From the NCBI GenBank assembly GCA_009886115.1, contig VFJJ01000103.1, forward strand, positions 1 to 53,638: 53,638 bases of DNA, written 5' to 3'. The notes under the pieces are model-generated. The model saw nothing but the letters and a program-made list of their open reading frames with translations. It was not told the DNA's origin and ran no database searches. Each line of letters starts with the position of its first letter. Positions within the stretch are counted from its first letter, which is position 1. This document shows, in pieces, positions 49,840 through 53,638 of the stretch. Source of the DNA: Actinomycetota bacterium. GTDB lineage: Bacteria; Actinomycetota; Acidimicrobiia; IMCC26256; VFJJ01. A program made the translations under genes and the position numbers.

Positions 49840-50691
49840 ATGGATCTCGGCCTCGTCATCTTCCCCACCGACCTCTCGGCGCGCTTCGACGACGTGGCCG
49901 TCGAGGCCGAGGCGCGCGGGTTCGAGTCGCTGTTCATGCCCGAGCACACGCACATCCCAGCGAGTCGCGTGTCGCCGTATCCGATCGGCGGTGATCTCCC
50001 CGAGGAGTACCGCCGCATCCACGACCCCTTCGTCGTGATGGCCGCAGCGGGCGCGCGCACGTCTCGCATCAAGCTCGGGACGAGCGTGGCGCTCCTGGCC
50101 CAGCGTGATCCGATCGTCACCGCCAAGGCCGTTGCGTCGCTCGACATCATGTCGGACGGTCGCGTCGTGCTCGGCGTGGGCTACGGCTGGAACCGCGAGG
50201 AGGCAGCCGACCACGGGGTGGTGTTCGCGTCCCGACGCGAACGGTTGCGCGAGCACGTGCTGGCCATGAAGGAGCTCTGGACCCGCGAGGAAGCGAGCTT
50301 CGCCGGCGAGTTCGTGAGCTTCGAGCGGGTCTGGCAGTGGCCCAAACCCGTGCCGCGACCCGACCGTCCGCATCCCCCGGTCTACCTCGGCTCCAAGCCC
50401 GGGCCCCGTTCGTTCGCCCATGTCGTCGAGTGGTGCGACGGGTGGATGCCCATCCCCTTCCTCAGCCCCGACTTCGCGGCGACGCTGGCCGAGCTGCGCC
50501 AGACGGCCGAGGCAGCCGGACGCGACCCGGCGACCGTCCGCATCACGGCCTGCGGCGGCCTCCCGGATCGCGCGTTGCTCGACAGCTGGCAGGCCCTCGG
50601 CGTCGAGCGCACCATCCTGGGCCTCCCCAGCGCCGGCCTCGACGACGTCCGGCAGGTGCTCGACTCCCACGCAACGCTGCTCGACCGGTAG
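49840..50691 (+). CDS. LLM-class F420-dependent oxidoreductase
   Basis: 283 residues. MDLGLVIFPTDLSARFDDVAVEAEARGFESLFMPEHTHIP, then RTSRIKLGTSVALLAQRDPIVTAKAVASLDIMSDGRVVLGVGYGWNREEAADHG. This ASLDxxSxGR / GVGxGWN combination is typical of F420-dependent luciferase-like enzymes of actinobacteria. ATG 49840 with aagggg upstream; probably co-transcribed with the MerB-like gene. Substrate unknown. Confidence 0.92.
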   Translation: MDLGLVIFPTDLSARFDDVAVEAEARGFESLFMPEHTHIPASRVSPYPIGGDLPEEYRRIHDPFVVMAAAGARTSRIKLGTSVALLAQRDPIVTAKAVASLDIMSDGRVVLGVGYGWNREEAADHGVVFASRRERLREHVLAMKELWTREEASFAGEFVSFERVWQWPKPVPRPDRPHPPVYLGSKPGPRSFAHVVEWCDGWMPIPFLSPDFAATLAELRQTAEAAGRDPATVRITACGGLPDRALLDSWQALGVERTILGLPSAGLDDVRQVLDSHATLLDR

Positions 50692-50742
50692 CGCCGCCGA
50701 GTCGTGCGGGAGCCGGCGACTCAGGCACTGATCCGATCACGG

Positions 50743-51046
50743 TCACCGACTTCGCAGCGGCGCAGCGGCGCGGCGCAGAGCCACGAGTTCGGTGGGATCG
50801 GGGGTGAGCAGCTCGCCGCCCGATGACGAACACGGCGGGAGCGGCACAGATCTCGGGATGGCCCTCGACGGGGTACCAGAAGAGATCGCCCGTGACGTGC
50901 ACATCGGGGCGGTCGGCCAGGAAGGCGCGAAGCCCCGTCTTGAGGATCAGGATCGCGCGTTCCTGCCACTCGTTGTCGGCCATCGGCAACCCGTCGGAGT
51001 CGGGAGAGGCGACCGCGTCGCCGGGTTCCGGAGCGGTCAGGCTCAT
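50743..51046 (-). pseudogene. Uma2-family (DUF820) endonuclease remnant
   Basis: The 5' part encodes ADNEWQERAILILKTGLRAF, then LFWYPVEGHPEICAAPAVFVIGR, the beginning of a Uma2/PD-(D/E)xK-type domain (YPVEGHPEI is characteristic). After FVIGR the frame is lost. A second frame supplies a C-terminus-like GELLTPDPTELVALRRAAAPLRSR ending at 50743. The ~80-residue nuclease core between them is missing, so an internal deletion with frameshift is the simplest reading. Confidence 0.6.
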
Positions 51047-51188
51047 CCCCGGATCGAACCGGCGATCGTCGGCCCGGCGATCGATGCTCGATCGTTGGGG
51101 ACCGCCGACGACTCGCTGATCCCGTGCTCGCCGTTGTCCACCATGCTCGTCGCGGGCGCCGGTGCTCGTCGGACGTCCCTGCGGTCCG

Positions 51189-51194
51189 TACGAT
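51189..51194 (+). promoter_or_regulatory. -10 element of the LuxR-type response regulator (leaderless)
   Basis: TACGAT with 7 nt to the GTG at 51202. This spacing is the reason for preferring that GTG over upstream in-frame starts. Confidence 0.5.
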
Positions 51195-51201
51195 GCAGGT
51201 G

Positions 51202-51891
51202 GTGGCGATCAGGGTGGTGGTGGCCGATGACAACTACCTGGTGCGCGAGGGCGTCGTGCGCCTGCTCGCCCGGCTCGACGACATCGAGGTCGTGGCCGCG
51301 GCCAGCGACCTCGACAGCCTGCTCGCGGCGGTCGAGACCGAGAGGCCCGACGTGGTCGTCACCGACATCCGCATGCCTCCCACCGGGACCGACGAAGGCG
51401 TACGCGCCGCGAACGCCCTACGCACCAGCCATCCGACGGTGGGAGTGGTGGTGCTCAGCCAATACGCCAGTGCCGGCTACGCGCTGGCGCTGCTCGACGA
51501 CGGCTCCGATCGACGGGCGTACCTGCTCAAGGATCGGGTGTCCGACGTCGCCGAGCTCGCTTCGGCCATCCGCACGGTCGCCGCGGGCGGCTCGGTCGTC
51601 GACCCCAAGGTGGTCGAGGAGCTCGTCGCGGCCCGGGCCCGGGCCAAGCGCTCCCCCATCGCGTTCCTCACGGTGCGCGAGCGCGAGATCATGGGCGAGA
51701 TGGCCCAGGGCAAGAGCAACGCTGCGATCGCCGCTGCGCTGCACCTGTCGGATCGGGCGGTGGAGAAGCACATCAACTCGATCTTCTCCAAGCTGGGGCT
51801 CAGCGAGGAGCCCGACGTGAACCGGCGGGTCAAGGCCGTGCTGGTCTTCCTGGCCGACGGGGGTGGCCAGCACCCCCGGCCGGGGTCGTGA
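51202..51891 (+). CDS. NarL/LuxR-family response regulator
   Basis: 229 residues. Receiver domain: VVVADDNYLVREG (acidic pair), phospho-acceptor Asp in VVVTDIRMPP, Ser in VVVLSQYAS, Lys in AYLLKDRV. C-terminal LuxR-type helix-turn-helix: LTVREREIMGEMAQGKSNAAIAAALHLSDRAVEKHINSIFSKLGL. It should activate transcription when phosphorylated. No histidine kinase lies in the window. Start GTG 51202 by promoter spacing; ATG 51193 or a longer frame from 51124 are alternatives. Followed by a stand-alone receiver protein. Confidence 0.92.
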   Translation: MAIRVVVADDNYLVREGVVRLLARLDDIEVVAAASDLDSLLAAVETERPDVVVTDIRMPPTGTDEGVRAANALRTSHPTVGVVVLSQYASAGYALALLDDGSDRRAYLLKDRVSDVAELASAIRTVAAGGSVVDPKVVEELVAARARAKRSPIAFLTVREREIMGEMAQGKSNAAIAAALHLSDRAVEKHINSIFSKLGLSEEPDVNRRVKAVLVFLADGGGQHPRPGS

Positions 51892-51969
51892 CGGCATGGT
51901 TCTCGGACGCCGGGCCGTGTGTGACGATGGACGGGTCCCGACCATCGATCACTGCGGACCGAGCCCGCC

Positions 51970-52371
51970 ATGAGCGAGATCCCCGATACCGAACGACCTG
52001 TCGACGTGCTGATCGTCGACGACCAGGCGCCGTTTCGCGCGGCGGCACGGGCCGTGATCGCCCGGGTCGCCGGGTTCACGCTGATCGCCGAAGCGGAGTC
52101 GGGTGAAGAGGCGGTCGCGCTTCACGGCGATCTCCGACCCGATCTCGTCCTCATGGACATCAACATGGGCGGCATCGACGGCATCGAGGCGACCCGCCGG
52201 ATCACCGCGGTCGACCCGGCCACGATGGTGGTGCTCGTCTCGACCTACCGGCTCGACGAGCTCCCGGCGGGCGCACGAACGAGCGGCGCCAAGGCCTACG
52301 TGAACAAGGACGAGCTGAGCCCCCGTGTGCTGCGCCGCCTCTGGGCCGACGGCGGCGATCCCGCCTGGTGA
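51970..52371 (+). CDS. Single-domain response regulator (receiver only)
   Basis: 133 residues with no output domain. DVLIVDDQAPFRAAARAVI gives the acidic pocket, LVLMDINMGGIDGIEATRRI the phospho-acceptor Asp, VVLVSTYR the Ser/Thr and AYVNKDELSP the Lys. All catalytic positions are intact. It starts 78 bp after the LuxR-type regulator, so the pair may form a relay or share one histidine kinase encoded elsewhere. A bidirectional terminator follows. Confidence 0.92.
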   Translation: MSEIPDTERPVDVLIVDDQAPFRAAARAVIARVAGFTLIAEAESGEEAVALHGDLRPDLVLMDINMGGIDGIEATRRITAVDPATMVVLVSTYRLDELPAGARTSGAKAYVNKDELSPRVLRRLWADGGDPAW

Positions 52372-52388
52372 CCCAACCCCCAAACGAG

Positions 52389-52430
52389 CTGTCAGCGTCA
52401 CGGGCCGTATCCGGACCGTGACGCTGACAG
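52389..52430. terminator. Bidirectional hairpin terminator
   Basis: Fifteen-base perfect arms ctgtcagcgtcacgg (52389-52403) and ccgtgacgctgacag (52416-52430), 12-nt loop, between the converging receiver and lipoprotein genes. Confidence 0.8.
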
Positions 52431-52464
52431 GTGCGACGCCTCCTCCGTGCCAGGTTGCGCGACC

Positions 52465-53367
52465 TCAGTCGACCGTGAAGTCCGTTCGGAACAGTGCGAC
52501 GCCGTCATCCTCCGATTCGGAGACGACGATGTAGCTCCCCTTCGAGAGCTTCGGGAGGACGATCAGTGCCTGGTCGTCTGCGCCGACGGTGTCGAGCAGG
52601 CCACCGACGATGTCGGCGGGCCACTCACCGGCCGGGAACTCGCCCTCCCCGAACGATGCGGCGAAGTACTGGTTGATCCAGCCCTCGGCGTCGGCGAACG
52701 TCGCCCCCTCATGCAGCCGACCGATGGTGATCTCGTGCGGCTGACCCGACACGTTCCTCACGAGGAACGAGCCACCGTCGCCGATGTTGTCGGGCACGGT
52801 GTAGGAGCCGTCGTTGATGACGATCTCGCCGTCGGCATCGGGGAGCGCCTCGGCCGCAGCGCCATCGGGTGCCGCCCCCACCGTGAACGTGGTGACCATC
52901 CCGAGCGAGAAGTGCGGCTGACCGTCGGCCGTGCCGACGAAGCAGACGAGCGCGTAGTCGCCGGCGGTGATGCTATTGGTGACGACCGACGCCGAGCTGG
53001 CAGCGTCGATGAACGGTGGCATGCCGCGGAAGGCCTCGGGGTCCCCGGCAAGGAGGGGACCTGCGGCCGACTCGTCCTCCGACTCGAAGGCCGCGATGAG
53101 CTGTTGCTCGGTGACGCCTGCAGCGATCGGGAACAGCGCAGGGACGTGGAACTCGGCGCCGGCGTTCTGGAAGTCGATGCGCATGGGACCCTCATGCACC
53201 TCGCCCGAGAGCGCGAACGAGTAGTCCGCGGCCACGATGTCGAGCCGGTTGTCGCTCGCCGTATCCGCAGCGCTGTCGTCATCGTCGTCACCACAGGCAG
53301 CCGCCCCGGTCACCAGCACCAGGGCCAGGGCCAGAGCCGCCGTCGTCATCCTTCTCTGCTGCATCAT
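52465..53367 (-). CDS. Cupredoxin-like lipoprotein (two beta domains)
   Basis: 300 residues. Signal peptide and lipobox (VTGAAAC25), then an Asp-rich start. Domain 1 (~40-165) has a type 1 copper-like ligand set: H74 in AEFHVPAL, C142 in YALVCFVG, H152 and M157 in QPHFSLGM. Domain 2 (~175-300) is a similar sandwich (SFLVRNVSGQPHEITIG ... GSYIVVSESEDDG) but lacks the Cys, so only one copper centre is expected. An outer-surface electron carrier or copper-binding protein is plausible. ATG 53367 with gggag upstream; an adjacent ATG at 53364. Confidence 0.8.
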   Translation of the reverse strand: MMQQRRMTTAALALALVLVTGAAACGDDDDDSAADTASDNRLDIVAADYSFALSGEVHEGPMRIDFQNAGAEFHVPALFPIAAGVTEQQLIAAFESEDESAAGPLLAGDPEAFRGMPPFIDAASSASVVTNSITAGDYALVCFVGTADGQPHFSLGMVTTFTVGAAPDGAAAEALPDADGEIVINDGSYTVPDNIGDGGSFLVRNVSGQPHEITIGRLHEGATFADAEGWINQYFAASFGEGEFPAGEWPADIVGGLLDTVGADDQALIVLPKLSKGSYIVVSESEDDGVALFRTDFTVD

Positions 53368-53427
53368 GATCGCTCCCTCGTCGATGGATTCCCCGGTCGG
53401 TCGATTGCGGGCGTTCGTCACCCACTG

Positions 53428-53616
53428 CTACCGACGCACCACGAGCATCCGCGGGTGACAACCATCTGGCGAGGGCGCCACCCCTCCGATACGAGGGATG
53501 CCAGCCGAACCTGGCGCTGGGTGGCTGCGCCCGGTATCACGAGCACCGTGAGCAGCACGACGGTCGGCCATCCGCTCCTGAGGTCGGCTCCTCAGCCGGT
53601 ACAGGACCGTCGTCAC
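53428..53616 (-). pseudogene. Frameshifted N-terminus of an FtsX-like ABC permease
   Basis: The minus-strand frame from the GTG at 53616 starts VTTVLYRLRSRPQ, and after about 40 bases the sequence continues sensibly only in a second frame, SGWPTVVLLTVLVIPGAATQ, then RQVRLASLVSEGWRPRQMVV. Joined, this is the usual start of actinobacterial FtsX/MacB-type permeases (VLYRLRSELRxxW followed by a first membrane helix). No rest of the permease follows, so it is a remnant. Confidence 0.4.
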
Positions 53617-53638
53617 GACGTGACGTGTTGGGGCGTCA

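Overview
This window comes from a high-GC actinobacterium, most likely of the class Acidimicrobiia (Ilumatobacter/Iamia-like). The basis is strong G/C preference at third codon positions, frequent GTG starts, many 4-bp ATGA/GTGA gene overlaps, a 28-residue bL37 ribosomal protein of the type known from actinobacterial ribosomes, abundant acyl-CoA dehydrogenase, enoyl-CoA hydratase and luciferase-like genes, and many promoters of the TAnnnT-plus-6-to-9-nt-plus-start-codon type that give leaderless mRNAs. The class is inferred; no rRNA or tRNA gene is present to confirm it.

Layout. 1-3083 (minus): DUF192-rsmI-metG-tatD, each overlapping the next. 3166-7349: a lipoprotein, a flavin-dependent oxidoreductase, a Baeyer-Villiger-type monooxygenase that has lost its C-terminus, and msrB. 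7392-8717: two back-to-back VapBC toxin-antitoxin modules with periodic operator-like repeats. 8754-17214: a decayed RlpA gene, then an acyl-CoA catabolic cluster (three acyl-CoA dehydrogenases, two enoyl-CoA hydratases, an SDR, a VOC protein, an acyl-CoA synthetase). 17215-21082: a less tidy island with a 5'-truncated BMP-type binding protein, an alpha/beta hydrolase, a DNA methyltransferase fragment, a DUF4143 ATPase and four 23-bp-spaced repeats like the end of a transposon. 21083-26294: ychF, a YihY-type membrane protein, bL37, a membrane protein and a lytic transglycosylase. 26240-33059: a PAS-PAS-GGDEF-degenerate-EAL protein, an HDOD protein, a PLP decarboxylase, and a phosphohistidine-swivel protein without its ATP-grasp partner.

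33118-38086 (minus) is a complete oxidative pentose phosphate block: gnd, zwf, ROK glucokinase, a histidine phosphatase and pgl. It carries a 96-bp tandem duplication and a perfect palindrome between genes. 38205-42148 holds a repeat-bearing M15 peptidase, an AhpD-like gene interrupted by one UGA, and a NYN-LOTUS protein on a divergent overlapping promoter. 42255-47535 is a branched-chain-amino-acid-type ABC transporter with LivH and LivM fused. 47689-53616 holds a nitronate-monooxygenase-like enzyme, a MerB-like protein, a second luciferase-like enzyme, two response regulators, a cupredoxin-like lipoprotein and several gene remnants.

The most interesting signal is at 40235-40726. An AhpD/carboxymuconolactone-decarboxylase-like protein is uninterrupted except for one in-frame UGA exactly where the second Cys of the CxxC redox motif belongs. 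A hairpin with a GU-containing apical loop lies directly downstream, as expected of a bacterial SECIS. This is probably a CxxU selenoprotein that routine annotation would split or call a pseudogene. Other themes are the widespread leaderless promoters, short tandem repeats concentrated at gene ends and linkers, and the operator arrays of the two VapBC modules.
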